Assembly: GCF_016634425.1 (NCBI RefSeq)
Contig: NZ_JAEPES010000001.1
Location: 248,001 to 312,000, forward strand
DNA: 64,000 nucleotides
Direction: 5' to 3'
From: Lacisediminihabitans changchengi
GTDB taxonomy: Bacteria > Actinomycetota > Actinomycetes > Actinomycetales > Microbacteriaceae
Shown here: one piece after another, positions 42,737 through 51,081 of the stretch
Layout: the number at the start of each line of letters is the position of its first letter
Position numbering within the stretch: the stretch's first letter is position 1
Position numbers and translations under genes: made by a program
Notes under the pieces: model-generated
What the model was told of the DNA's origin: nothing
Database searches by the model: none
The model's input: only the letters and a program-made list of their open reading frames with translations

Positions 42737-44923
42737 ATGCACCCCGAGCGCGACAACGTTATTCACCTGCGGGCCGGAGGGGTGTCCGTGGTCTTCGACG
42801 CGCGCCGCGCCCTGCCGCGCGTTCTGCACTGGGGCGCCGACCTCGGCGACCTGTCGACGGAGGAACTGGATGCGTTCGCGCTCATTGCTGGACCGTCCCA
42901 GTTGCATAACTCCCCCGACGAACCGCGTGCCTTCACCGTATGGCCGACGCAGTTCGACGGATGGTCGGGCACGCCGGCGATTACCGGTCATCGCGCCGGG
43001 GTCGCCACGACCCCGCGGGTCGCACTCGACCGGGTAGAGCGCGACCTCGAACCAGACGGCGGAACGGGCATCACCTTCTGGCTGACCGATCGGGTGAGCC
43101 TGCTGGAGATCCGACTGACCTACCGGCTCACCACGCAGGGACTGGTGGAGGTGCAGTCCACTGTGCGTTCCACCGCCGAAGCCGAATCGGCCGTCTACGA
43201 CCTCGGCTCGGTCCTCACTCTGATGCCCGTGCCGACACGCGCCGGCGAGATCGTCGACTTCACCGGCAAGTGGTGCCGGGAGCGTTCGCCGCAGCGCGGC
43301 CCGCTGCGGGATGGCTCGTATACGCGCAACGTGCGCCGCGGCAAGCCGGGCGCCGACACGCCGTACTTGCTGATGGTCGGCACGCCCGACTTCGGATTCC
43401 GTCATGGCGAGATCTGGGCGACCCATGTTGCCTGGAGTGGCGACCAGACCTGGCTGGCCGAACGACTGCCAGAGGGCGCGGGCGGCTCGTCGTCGGTGCT
43501 CGGCGGCGGCGAAGCCCTAGTCCCGGGCGAGATCCGATTAGCGGCGGGCGAGTCGTACACCTCGCCGGTCACGGTGTTCGGCTGGTCCGACAGCGGGATG
43601 GACGGCCTAGCCGATCGGATGCACGCGCGCCTGCGCGCGCGGCCCCAGCATCCGAAGTCCCCGCGTCCGTTGGTGCTCAACACCTGGGAGGCGGTCTATT
43701 TCGATCACGACATCGACCTCCTCAGCGAGCTCACCGACCTCGCGGCCGAGGTCGGCATCGAGCGCGTCGTGCTTGACGATGGCTGGTTCGGCGGGCGCCG
43801 CAACGACGCTGCCGGACTCGGCGACTGGACGGTCAGCGCAGACGCCTGGCCGAACGGGCTGCATGCACTGGTGGACAGGGTGCGCGCCCACGGCATGAGC
43901 TTCGGGCTGTGGTTCGAACCAGAGATGGTCAACCTTGACTCCGATCTGGCGAGGCTCCACCCCGAGTGGATATTGGCCCCGAGCGCCGGGGTCGGGCCCT
44001 CCGCACGCCACCAATACGTGCTTGACATCGCTCGACCCGACAGCTTCGCCTACCTGCTGGAGCACATCGACTCCCTCGTCACCGAGTATGCGATCGACTT
44101 CATCAAGTGGGACCACAACCGCGACCTGCTCGAGGCCGTGATGCGGGAGCCGTCAGGAGATATCCCCGGCGTGCATCGCCAGACCGCGGCTCTTTACGCC
44201 CTGATCGACGAGCTGCGTGTACGGCATCCCGCGCTCGAGATCGAGAGCTGCTCTGCCGGTGGCGGACGCATCGACCTCGGCATCCTCGACCGCACCGACC
44301 GGGTCTGGGCGTCGGACTGCAACGACCCGATCGAGCGACAGGCCATCCAGCAGTGGACCGGGCTGCTGCTGCCGCCGGAATTGGTCGGCTCGCACGTCGG
44401 TGCCGCCCGATCACACACGACCGCGCGCGTGGCCGACGCCCCGTACCGATTCATTACCGCTCTGTTCGCGAGCGCCGGGGTCGAATGGGACCTCACCGCG
44501 ACAACGTCGGAAGAGCTCGCCTCGGTGAAGGTCTGGGCCGCGCTGTACAAGGAATTCCGCGGTCTGATCCATAGTGGGCGCTCGGTGCACGCCGACCTCC
44601 TCGATGACGCGGTGCAGTTGCACGGGAGCGTGGCCCAGGACGGGTCGCACGCACTGTTCGCGTGGGTTCGGCTCGCGACATCCGGTGCTGGCCAGGCGGG
44701 ACTCACGCAGATCCCCGGCCTCGACCCGAGCCGGAACTACGCCGTGCGGGTGCGCACCGATCTGGGCGAGCCCAGCCTTCACCAGGGCTTAGGCCCGGGC
44801 TGGTTCGAGGCCGCGAGAGCCGGTTCGCTCACGGTGAGCGGCCACGTGCTGTCGACGGTCGGGCTCACCATGCCTACACTCAATCCGTCGCAGGCGCTGC
44901 TGCTGGAGTTCACTGCCGTCTGA
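42737..44923 (+). CDS. GH36 alpha-galactosidase
   Basis: Glycoside hydrolase of 728 residues that removes alpha-galactosyl residues from raffinose-type or galactomannan fragments. Family motifs are VLNTWEAVYFDHD, ERVVLDDGWFGGR, FGLWFEPEMVN, FIKWDHNRD with nucleophile Asp 459, the SCSAGGGRIDLGIL site and WASDCNDPIER with acid/base Asp 527. No signal peptide. The ATG at 42737 is preferred since AAGGA precedes it; ATGs at 42698 and 42722 would add up to 13 residues without a site. Divergent from the GH95/permease run with about 150 bp of shared regulatory DNA. Confidence 0.9.
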   Translation: MHPERDNVIHLRAGGVSVVFDARRALPRVLHWGADLGDLSTEELDAFALIAGPSQLHNSPDEPRAFTVWPTQFDGWSGTPAITGHRAGVATTPRVALDRVERDLEPDGGTGITFWLTDRVSLLEIRLTYRLTTQGLVEVQSTVRSTAEAESAVYDLGSVLTLMPVPTRAGEIVDFTGKWCRERSPQRGPLRDGSYTRNVRRGKPGADTPYLLMVGTPDFGFRHGEIWATHVAWSGDQTWLAERLPEGAGGSSSVLGGGEALVPGEIRLAAGESYTSPVTVFGWSDSGMDGLADRMHARLRARPQHPKSPRPLVLNTWEAVYFDHDIDLLSELTDLAAEVGIERVVLDDGWFGGRRNDAAGLGDWTVSADAWPNGLHALVDRVRAHGMSFGLWFEPEMVNLDSDLARLHPEWILAPSAGVGPSARHQYVLDIARPDSFAYLLEHIDSLVTEYAIDFIKWDHNRDLLEAVMREPSGDIPGVHRQTAALYALIDELRVRHPALEIESCSAGGGRIDLGILDRTDRVWASDCNDPIERQAIQQWTGLLLPPELVGSHVGAARSHTTARVADAPYRFITALFASAGVEWDLTATTSEELASVKVWAALYKEFRGLIHSGRSVHADLLDDAVQLHGSVAQDGSHALFAWVRLATSGAGQAGLTQIPGLDPSRNYAVRVRTDLGEPSLHQGLGPGWFEAARAGSLTVSGHVLSTVGLTMPTLNPSQALLLEFTAV

Positions 44924-44934
44924 TCTGCTTGCCG

Positions 44935-45699
44935 CTAGCTCAGGCCGCCCATGCGCTCGAGGGAGGCGGTGATGAGCGCGGTGGCGCCGTCGGGGATGAT
45001 GTGGTGGTTGAGGTACGTGCCCTCGAACCAGCTGGAGACCTCGTCGGCGGGGAGCCCGACGGCATCCCAATCGATGCCCGGTGCCACCGAGGTGACCGGC
45101 TGGTCGGTGGCCGGGTCGACCCAGGCGCGAGCGATCTCGCGGTCGGGCGAACCACCGGCACCATTCCAGAGCAGGGCGACCAGGTGATTGTCGCCCTCGA
45201 GGTGCTCCTGTGCGACCTCGCCGGAGCCAAGCCATGGCAGGGTCAGCAGCTCACCCTCGATCTCTACCTCGAGAAGTTCGAGGAAGGCAGGGTCGGTCTC
45301 GCAGACATAGAGCGGGTACCCCGCCTCCTGCCACGCGGCCGCCTCTTCGAAGTCCTCCATGAGATCGGGCATCCGCGCGAAAAAATCGGCGGACAGGATG
45401 GTGGCCCACTCGAGCAGCACGGCCGTGTCACGCGACGACCAGGGGCTGCGCGCACTGCTCTCCCCGTTGGCGCGGTGGAAGTGGTGCTCGGTGCCGCTGG
45501 CGCTGCGGTCGAGATGCAGTTGGCCGTCCTCGTATTCGACGAAGAGCGAGCAGACCGAGTTCTCCTCGTCCCAGTCGGCAAACAGCTCCGGATGCGCGAG
45601 CGCTTTCGGCAACTGGATGCGCGCGGCGTTTTTCAGACCGAGATTGAACACCCCGCGGAAGATCGTGGTGGGAAGGCGAAGGGTCTCGTCGGCTGCCAT
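44935..45699 (-). CDS. Hypothetical protein (254 aa)
   Basis: I do not recognise a family. The 254-residue product is acidic (pI clearly low), with PTTIFRGVFNLGLKNAAR at the start, FADWDEENSVCSLFVEYEDG, ILSADFFARMPDLMEDFEEA and WFEGTYLNHHIIPDG near the end; it has no membrane helix or signal peptide. A Trp/Asp/Glu-rich, beta-rich profile is reminiscent of cytoplasmic binding domains but no function is assigned. AGAGAA precedes the ATG at 45699. It is convergent with the alpha-galactosidase gene, only 11 bp away, and divergent from the M20 gene. Confidence 0.65.
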   Translation of the reverse strand: MAADETLRLPTTIFRGVFNLGLKNAARIQLPKALAHPELFADWDEENSVCSLFVEYEDGQLHLDRSASGTEHHFHRANGESSARSPWSSRDTAVLLEWATILSADFFARMPDLMEDFEEAAAWQEAGYPLYVCETDPAFLELLEVEIEGELLTLPWLGSGEVAQEHLEGDNHLVALLWNGAGGSPDREIARAWVDPATDQPVTSVAPGIDWDAVGLPADEVSSWFEGTYLNHHIIPDGATALITASLERMGGLS

Positions 45700-45832
45700 G
45701 GCGGCTGGTTCTCTCTGTGGGGCGGGTCGCGGTGCAAGCTGCCAGGGTATCCGGTCACTCGGCGGTATCCAAAGACTGCGGCCGCGGCTAGGGCGTTCCG
45801 CCACGCCTGCGCAAAAGCGCGAGACTAGTGCG

Positions 45833-47032
45833 GTGACCACTCCCCCGTTGCCGCAGCTCCGCGACACGATGGCGCGCGCCGTCAGCGAAGCCGCGCCGTC
45901 GCTCATCGAACTCTCCCACGACATCCACGCCCGCCCTGAACTGGCCTGGAACGAGACTTTCGCCGCCGAGCGAACCGCGGCGCTGCTGGAGACATACGAC
46001 TTCCGGGTCGAGCGCGGCGTGGCCGGCACCCCCACCGCCTTCGTGGCGACCGCGGGCAGCGGCAGCATGACCGTCGCGTTCCTGGCCGAATACGACGCCC
46101 TGCCCGGCATCGGCCACGGCTGCGGCCACAACGTGATCGCCGCGACCGGTGTCGGCGCGGGAATCGCCCTCGCCGCGGTCGCGGATTCCCTCGACGTCAC
46201 CGTGCAGGTGATCGGAACCCCCGCGGAGGAGAGCGGCGGCGGCAAGATCCGCATGTTGGAGGCGGGCGTCTTCGATGGCGTCGCCGCCTCGCTCATGGCC
46301 CACCCCGGTCGCGAGGAGATCGCCGGCACCGTGTCCCTCGGCCTCACCGACCTGCAGGTCACCTTCCGCGGTCGGGAATCGCATGCCTCTGCCGCGCCGG
46401 AACACGGCCGAAACGCCGCGGATGCCGCCACCATCACCCAGGTCGCCATCGGTCTGCTGCGCCAGCACCTCCGTGCCGGGCAGCAGGTGCACGGCATCGT
46501 CGAGCACGGCGGGGTCGCCCCCAACATCGTGCCGGCCGAGACGGTGATGCATTATTATCTTCGCGCCCGCACCGCCGAGGCGCTCGACGACCTGACCGAA
46601 CGGGTCCTGGCCTGCTTCGAGGCGGGCGCGATCGGCTCGGGCTGCACCGTCGAGGTCGAGGAGGTCTCGGCGCGCTACGACGCCCTCGAGCCCGACACCG
46701 ACTTGGTGGAGCTGTACCGCGAAGAGCTCGCTCGGGCCGGACGCACCGCGATCCCCGCGGCCCGCGAGCAGGACTTCCCCCTCGGCAGCACCGACATGGG
46801 CAACCTCAGCCGGGTCGTGCCGAGCATCCATCCGGTGATCGCCATCGACACGGATGCCTACACCCACCAGCCCGGGTTCACCGCGGCGAGTGCGGCTCCC
46901 GGAGCCGATCGGGCGATCACGGATGCCGCGGTCGCCCTCGCGGGCACGGCGGCCAGCGCCCTGGCCGACCCGGTCATCCGAGCCCGGCTGGCCGCCCGGC
47001 TGGCGGGTAGGACGGTTCCGCCGGTCGAGTAG
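45833..47032 (+). CDS. M20 family metallopeptidase / amidohydrolase
   Basis: 399-residue dinuclear zinc amidohydrolase of the AbgB/HipO type, which cleaves N-acyl amino acids or small peptides. Motifs: HDIHARPELAWNE, LAEYDALPGIGHGCGHNVI (zinc ligands), GTPAEESGGGKIRMLEAG (catalytic and bridging Glu), AHPGREE, and the lid with AHTP-like ESHASAAPEHGRNAADAATI. STDMGNLSRVVPSIHP near the end provides the last ligand. GTG at 45833 is chosen as first in-frame start; an ATG at 45869 (MARAVSEAA) is possible. The protein ends in Pro-Pro-Val-Glu, where Val-Glu-stop coincides with the start of repeat copy D. Confidence 0.87.
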   Translation: MTTPPLPQLRDTMARAVSEAAPSLIELSHDIHARPELAWNETFAAERTAALLETYDFRVERGVAGTPTAFVATAGSGSMTVAFLAEYDALPGIGHGCGHNVIAATGVGAGIALAAVADSLDVTVQVIGTPAEESGGGKIRMLEAGVFDGVAASLMAHPGREEIAGTVSLGLTDLQVTFRGRESHASAAPEHGRNAADAATITQVAIGLLRQHLRAGQQVHGIVEHGGVAPNIVPAETVMHYYLRARTAEALDDLTERVLACFEAGAIGSGCTVEVEEVSARYDALEPDTDLVELYREELARAGRTAIPAAREQDFPLGSTDMGNLSRVVPSIHPVIAIDTDAYTHQPGFTAASAAPGADRAITDAAVALAGTAASALADPVIRARLAARLAGRTVPPVE

Positions 47033-47165
47033 GCCGCGAGCGCTAGCGAGCAGCCGTATCGAGACCCGCAGGCACGCCGCCCCGGGCCTCGATACGCGTC
47101 CTCGTCCCTCGGGCGCTACTCGACCAACGAGAACGCTACTCGACCGACGACGGCGCTACTCGACC
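47023..47165. repeat. Dispersed intergenic inverted repeat, copy D
   Basis: Left arm GGTCGAGTAGGCCGCGAGCG, with GTATCGAGACCC; right arm GGGCCTCGATACGCGTCCTC, then three successive right ends CGCTACTCGACC (47114, 47134 and 47154). It spans the gap between the convergent M20 and PEPCK genes and supplies the stop codons of both (TAG 47030-47032 on plus; TAG 47158-47156 on minus). Confidence 0.87.
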
Positions 47166-49021
47166 AGCGCCGCGAACCGCTGGCGGATGTCTGCCAGCTG
47201 CGCCTGGAGCTGCGCTGGCAGGCGATCACCAAACAGGGAGAAGAACCTCTCGGTGTCGTCGAGCTCGGCCGACCACGCGACCGGGTCGAGGGCGAACAAG
47301 GCGCTCTCGTCGACATCCAGTCCGTCGGTGTTCAGCCCGCCGCTGTCGGGTCCGCCCTCGACCGGAGCCCAGCCGAGCGGGGTGTCTCGGGCCGCGGCAC
47401 TCCCGTCGACCCGATCGAGGATCCAGGCCAGCACACGGGAGTTCTCGGCGAATCCCGGCCACAGAAAAGAGCCGTCGTCGCCCTTACGGAACCAGTTGAC
47501 CTGGAAGATGCGCGGCGCGCGGCCAGCCGACCGTGACCCGGTGCCCACTTCGAGCCAGTGCGACCAATGGTCGGCCATGTTGTAGCCGCAGAACGGCATC
47601 ATGGCGAACGGATCGCGCCGCAGCTCGCCGAGAGTGCCCTCGGCCGCCGCGGTGCGCTCCGACGACACGGTCGCACCGACGTACACCCCGTGCTCCCAAC
47701 TGCGGGCCTCGACGACCAGCGGTACGTTTGTGGCGCGCCGACCGCCGAAGACGATGGCGTCGATGACGACACCCTCGGGGTCGTCCCAGGCGTCGGCGAT
47801 CGAGGGGCACTGCGCCGCCGGAACGGTGAACCGGGAGTTCGGATGCGCGGCTGTCGTTCCGGACTCCGGCGTCCATTCCTCGCCGCGCCAGTCCCGTAGC
47901 CCGGTCGGAACCTTCTCGGTCAGCCCCTCCCACCAGACGTCTCCGTCGTCGCGCAGCGCCACGTTGGTAAAGATGGTGTTTCCCCACAGCGTGTCTACCG
48001 CGACCGAATTGGTTGCGGCTCCCGTGCCGGGCGCGACACCGAAGAATCCCGCCTCCGGGTTGATCGCCCGCAGCCGTCCATCGGCGCCAGGGATCAGCCA
48101 GGCGATGTCATCGCCGATGGTCTCGACCTTCCAGCCGGGAATCGACGGCGCCAGCATGGCGAGGTTGGTCTTGCCACACGCGCTCGGAAACGCGGCGGCC
48201 ACATGGAACACCCGCCCGCGCGGATTCGTCACCCGGATGATCAGCATGTGCTCGGCAAGCCAGCCCTCGTCGCGAGCCATCACCGAGGCGATGCGCAGCG
48301 CGAACGACTTCTTGGCGAGCAACGCATTGCCTCCGTAGGCCGATCCGAACGACCAGATCTCGCGCTGCTCGGGAAAGTGGCTGATGTACTTCGTGGCGTT
48401 GCACGGCCACGGCACATCCGCGGCTCCGTCGATCAGGGGCGCGCCAACGGTGTGGGCGGCCGCGACCCAGTCGTTCGTTTCGCGGATCAGGCGCAGGGCA
48501 TCCGTTCCCATGCGGGTCATGGTGCGCATGCTGGCGACCACGTAGGGGGAATCGGTGACCTGCACCCCCAGCTTGGAGTACCGGCCGCCAACCACTCCCA
48601 TCGAGAACGGCACGACGTACATGGTGCGTCCTCGCATGCTGCCCGCGAACAGACCATCGAGAGTGGATCGCATCTGCGCCGGATCACGCCAGTTGTTGCT
48701 GGGCCCGGCGTCGTCCTCCGACTCGCAGCAGATAAAGGTGCGCGCCTCCACCCGCGCCACGTCGCTCGGGTCGCTGCGCGCCAGGAAGCTCGAGGGACGA
48801 AACTCCGGGTTGACCTGCAGCAGGGTTCCGGTGTCGACCATCTGCCGGGTGAGCCGGTTGTACTCGACCCGCGATCCGTCGCACCAGACGACCTCGTCGG
48901 GACGGGTGAGCGCGGCGATCGCATCAACCCACGCCTCGACTCCCAGCGCCCGAGCGGCAGACGGGGAAACGGAGGCGGTGGGCTGGTCGATAGTGAACGG
49001 GCTGGGCGGGGCGATGGTCAC
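47156..49021 (-). CDS. pckG: Phosphoenolpyruvate carboxykinase (GTP)
   Basis: Converts oxaloacetate and GTP to PEP, the first gluconeogenic step. The 621-residue protein is the GTP type: [14 protein letters not shown] [10 protein letters not shown], the [15 protein letters not shown] segment, [13 protein letters not shown] (P-loop with reactive Cys), [14 protein letters not shown] and [12 protein letters not shown] are all present. The GTG at 49021 lies downstream of ACGAGA; no nearer ATG exists in frame. The adjacent divergent gene is a RamB-type regulator, known in Corynebacterium to control acetate/gluconeogenic genes. The C-terminal Ala-Leu-Val-Glu-stop is written by the end of repeat copy D. 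Confidence 0.94.
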   Translation of the reverse strand: MTIAPPSPFTIDQPTASVSPSAARALGVEAWVDAIAALTRPDEVVWCDGSRVEYNRLTRQMVDTGTLLQVNPEFRPSSFLARSDPSDVARVEARTFICCESEDDAGPSNNWRDPAQMRSTLDGLFAGSMRGRTMYVVPFSMGVVGGRYSKLGVQVTDSPYVVASMRTMTRMGTDALRLIRETNDWVAAAHTVGAPLIDGAADVPWPCNATKYISHFPEQREIWSFGSAYGGNALLAKKSFALRIASVMARDEGWLAEHMLIIRVTNPRGRVFHVAAAFPSACGKTNLAMLAPSIPGWKVETIGDDIAWLIPGADGRLRAINPEAGFFGVAPGTGAATNSVAVDTLWGNTIFTNVALRDDGDVWWEGLTEKVPTGLRDWRGEEWTPESGTTAAHPNSRFTVPAAQCPSIADAWDDPEGVVIDAIVFGGRRATNVPLVVEARSWEHGVYVGATVSSERTAAAEGTLGELRRDPFAMMPFCGYNMADHWSHWLEVGTGSRSAGRAPRIFQVNWFRKGDDGSFLWPGFAENSRVLAWILDRVDGSAAARDTPLGWAPVEGGPDSGGLNTDGLDVDESALFALDPVAWSAELDDTERFFSLFGDRLPAQLQAQLADIRQRFAALVE

Positions 49022-49159
49022 GGCGGTCTCGTTTCGGTCGGTATCGATTGGAGCGGGGGCGACAAAGAACTGCTGGTTCTTCTACCCTGCGCGCAAATGA
49101 GAGGGAAAGATCGCCCCTAACGCTGGTAAAAAGCTCGATTCTTTCACTATGGTCAAGCC

Positions 49160-50590
49160 ATGACCGATCTGATGACTCTCGGACAGCGCATCCGCTTCTA
49201 CCGCACCGGCGCGAGACTCACCCTCGATCAGCTCGGCGCGGCCGTCGGCATCGCCGGCAGCCAGCTGTCACTGATGGAGAACGGCAAACGGGAGCCGCGC
49301 CTCTCCCTGCTTCAGTCACTCGCCCGCACGTTCGGCGTCGAGGTCGCCGACCTGCTGACCGTGACGCCGCCCACCGAGCGCGCGGCGCTAGAGATCGAAT
49401 TGGCGAGCCTGCAAAAGTCGGCGGTGTATCGGTCACTCGGGCTCGCCGACATCCGTCCAAGCCGGGGAATGTCGGATGAGACCCTGCGCTCGGTCATCGG
49501 CCTGCACCGTGAGCTGGCTCGCCGCGCGCGCGAGGCGATCGCGACGCCCGAGGAGGCACGGCGAGCGAATACCGAGCTGCGCCAACACATGCGCACTCAG
49601 AACAACCACATCGCCGAGATCGAAGTGCTGGCGGAGGAGGCCGTCGCCGCCGCGGGTTACCGGGTGGGGGCGCTCACCCATCGAGCCGTCGGGCTGATGG
49701 CGGAGCGGCTCGGCTTCGAGCTGATCTATGTGAACGACCTGCCCCACTCCACCCGCTCTGTCACCGATCTGGAGAACGGCAGGATCTATCTGCCGCCGGC
49801 GTCGATTCCCGGCGGACATGGACTGCGCTCGATGGCGCTGCAGGCCATCGCCCACCGAGTGCTCGGGCACCACGAACCTGACACCTACGCCGACTTTCTG
49901 CGGCAGCGGCTCGAAATCAACTACTTCGCCGCCGCGTGTCTCATGCCGTTGAGCCAGTCGCTCACCTTTCTGCGCGCGGCCAAGGCCGAGCGCAACCTCG
50001 CCATCGAGGATTTCCGCGACGCCTTCGGGGTCACCCACGAGTCTGCGGCGCTGCGCTTCACCAACATCGCCACGGTGCACCTCGACATGCCGGTGCACTT
50101 CCTGCGGGTCGGCGAAGATGGCGCGCTCTATAAGGGCTACGAGAACGACGGGCTGCAGCTGCCGACGGATGTCACCGGCTCGACCGAAGGGCAGCTGGTC
50201 TGTCGACACTGGAGCGCCCGCACCGCCTTCACCCGCGCCAACCGCACCACGGAGTTCTACCAGTACACCGATACCCCCACCGGCACCTACTGGTGTTCGA
50301 CGCAGACCGGCACGGCGAGCAGTGAGGAGTTCTCCATCACGTTCGGGGTGCCGTTCGCCGATGCGAAGTGGTTTCGGGGGCGCGATACGACCACGAGGGA
50401 GGCATCCCGGTGCCCGGATGACGGATGCTGCCGCCGACCGAGCGCGGAGTTGGCCGACCGTTGGAGCCACCGGGCCTGGCCGAGCGCACGGCTGCACGCG
50501 CACATCCTGGCACCGCTGCCGTCTGGCACCTTCCCCGGAGTCGACGACACCGAGCTCTACGATTTTCTCGAAGCACACTCGGCGCGATAA
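49160..50590 (+). CDS. ramB: RamB/ScfR-type short-chain fatty-acyl regulator (XRE + IrrE-like)
   Basis: Transcription regulator of 476 residues. N-terminal XRE helix-turn-helix (LGQRIRFYRTGARLTLDQLG, GSQLSLMENGKREPRLSLL), a central ImmA/IrrE-like region with a degenerate HExxH (AIAHRVLGHHEPD), and a C-terminal DUF2083 domain containing CRHWSARTAFTRANRTTEF and a Cys-rich CPDDGCC. This organisation is that of RamB and ScfR regulators responding to acyl-CoA metabolites. The ATG at 49160 is preceded at 6 nt by TATGGT, consistent with a leaderless transcript. Divergent from PEPCK: 138 bp lie between them. No textbook RamB site (AAAACTTTGCAAA-like) was seen in that gap. Confidence 0.88.
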   Translation: MTDLMTLGQRIRFYRTGARLTLDQLGAAVGIAGSQLSLMENGKREPRLSLLQSLARTFGVEVADLLTVTPPTERAALEIELASLQKSAVYRSLGLADIRPSRGMSDETLRSVIGLHRELARRAREAIATPEEARRANTELRQHMRTQNNHIAEIEVLAEEAVAAAGYRVGALTHRAVGLMAERLGFELIYVNDLPHSTRSVTDLENGRIYLPPASIPGGHGLRSMALQAIAHRVLGHHEPDTYADFLRQRLEINYFAAACLMPLSQSLTFLRAAKAERNLAIEDFRDAFGVTHESAALRFTNIATVHLDMPVHFLRVGEDGALYKGYENDGLQLPTDVTGSTEGQLVCRHWSARTAFTRANRTTEFYQYTDTPTGTYWCSTQTGTASSEEFSITFGVPFADAKWFRGRDTTTREASRCPDDGCCRRPSAELADRWSHRAWPSARLHAHILAPLPSGTFPGVDDTELYDFLEAHSAR

Positions 50591-50653
50591 CGGGCAATAA
50601 ATCAGTTGCCGTCACCTCTTGCCGAAATGCGCAGACGAGAGAAAGGTTGATGT

Positions 50654-51040
50654 GTGACAAACAATTCGATGACCACTAACAGCACCGGCACCCAGCTCCA
50701 CGAGATGATGGCCCCGGAGCAGAACCTCACGCGCATCATGCGAACCGGCACGGTCTGGTTCGCGGCGGCCGTTGGAGCCACCGCTTTCGTGCTCGGCACC
50801 CTGTTGGCTTCGGGCTGGCGCCCGACCGTTCTCCACGGCGGAGTTGCACTGCTGTGGTGGGTCAGTGCAACGGTGGTCGTCGGCAGCATCGGCCTGATCG
50901 GTTGGTCTGGTTGCCCGATCCTCGAGGTCGACGTGCCCACCGCTGACCGCAACAAGACCCGCACCATGCAGCTCGGCACGATGCTCTTCATTCTGGGCGG
51001 TGCCGGGGCGCTCCTCGCTGTCCTGCTCGGCCCCGCCTGA
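50654..51040 (+). CDS. Hypothetical four-segment membrane protein (128 aa)
   Basis: Small membrane protein with a hydrophilic Thr/Asn-rich start (NNSMTTNSTGTQLHEMM) and three strong hydrophobic segments (VWFAAAVGATAFVLGTLLA, GGVALLWWVSATVVVGSIGLI and GTMLFILGGAGALLAVLLG). A conserved-looking SGCPILEVDVPT loop separates the second and third. Nothing in it identifies a function. The GTG at 50654 follows GAAAGG at 7-8 nt; an ATG further in would drop the first residues. Not visibly linked to its neighbours. Confidence 0.7.
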   Translation: MTNNSMTTNSTGTQLHEMMAPEQNLTRIMRTGTVWFAAAVGATAFVLGTLLASGWRPTVLHGGVALLWWVSATVVVGSIGLIGWSGCPILEVDVPTADRNKTRTMQLGTMLFILGGAGALLAVLLGPA

Positions 51041-51081
51041 CCTGTCGGCCAACAGATCTTCCTGGCACGGCGAGGTCGGCA

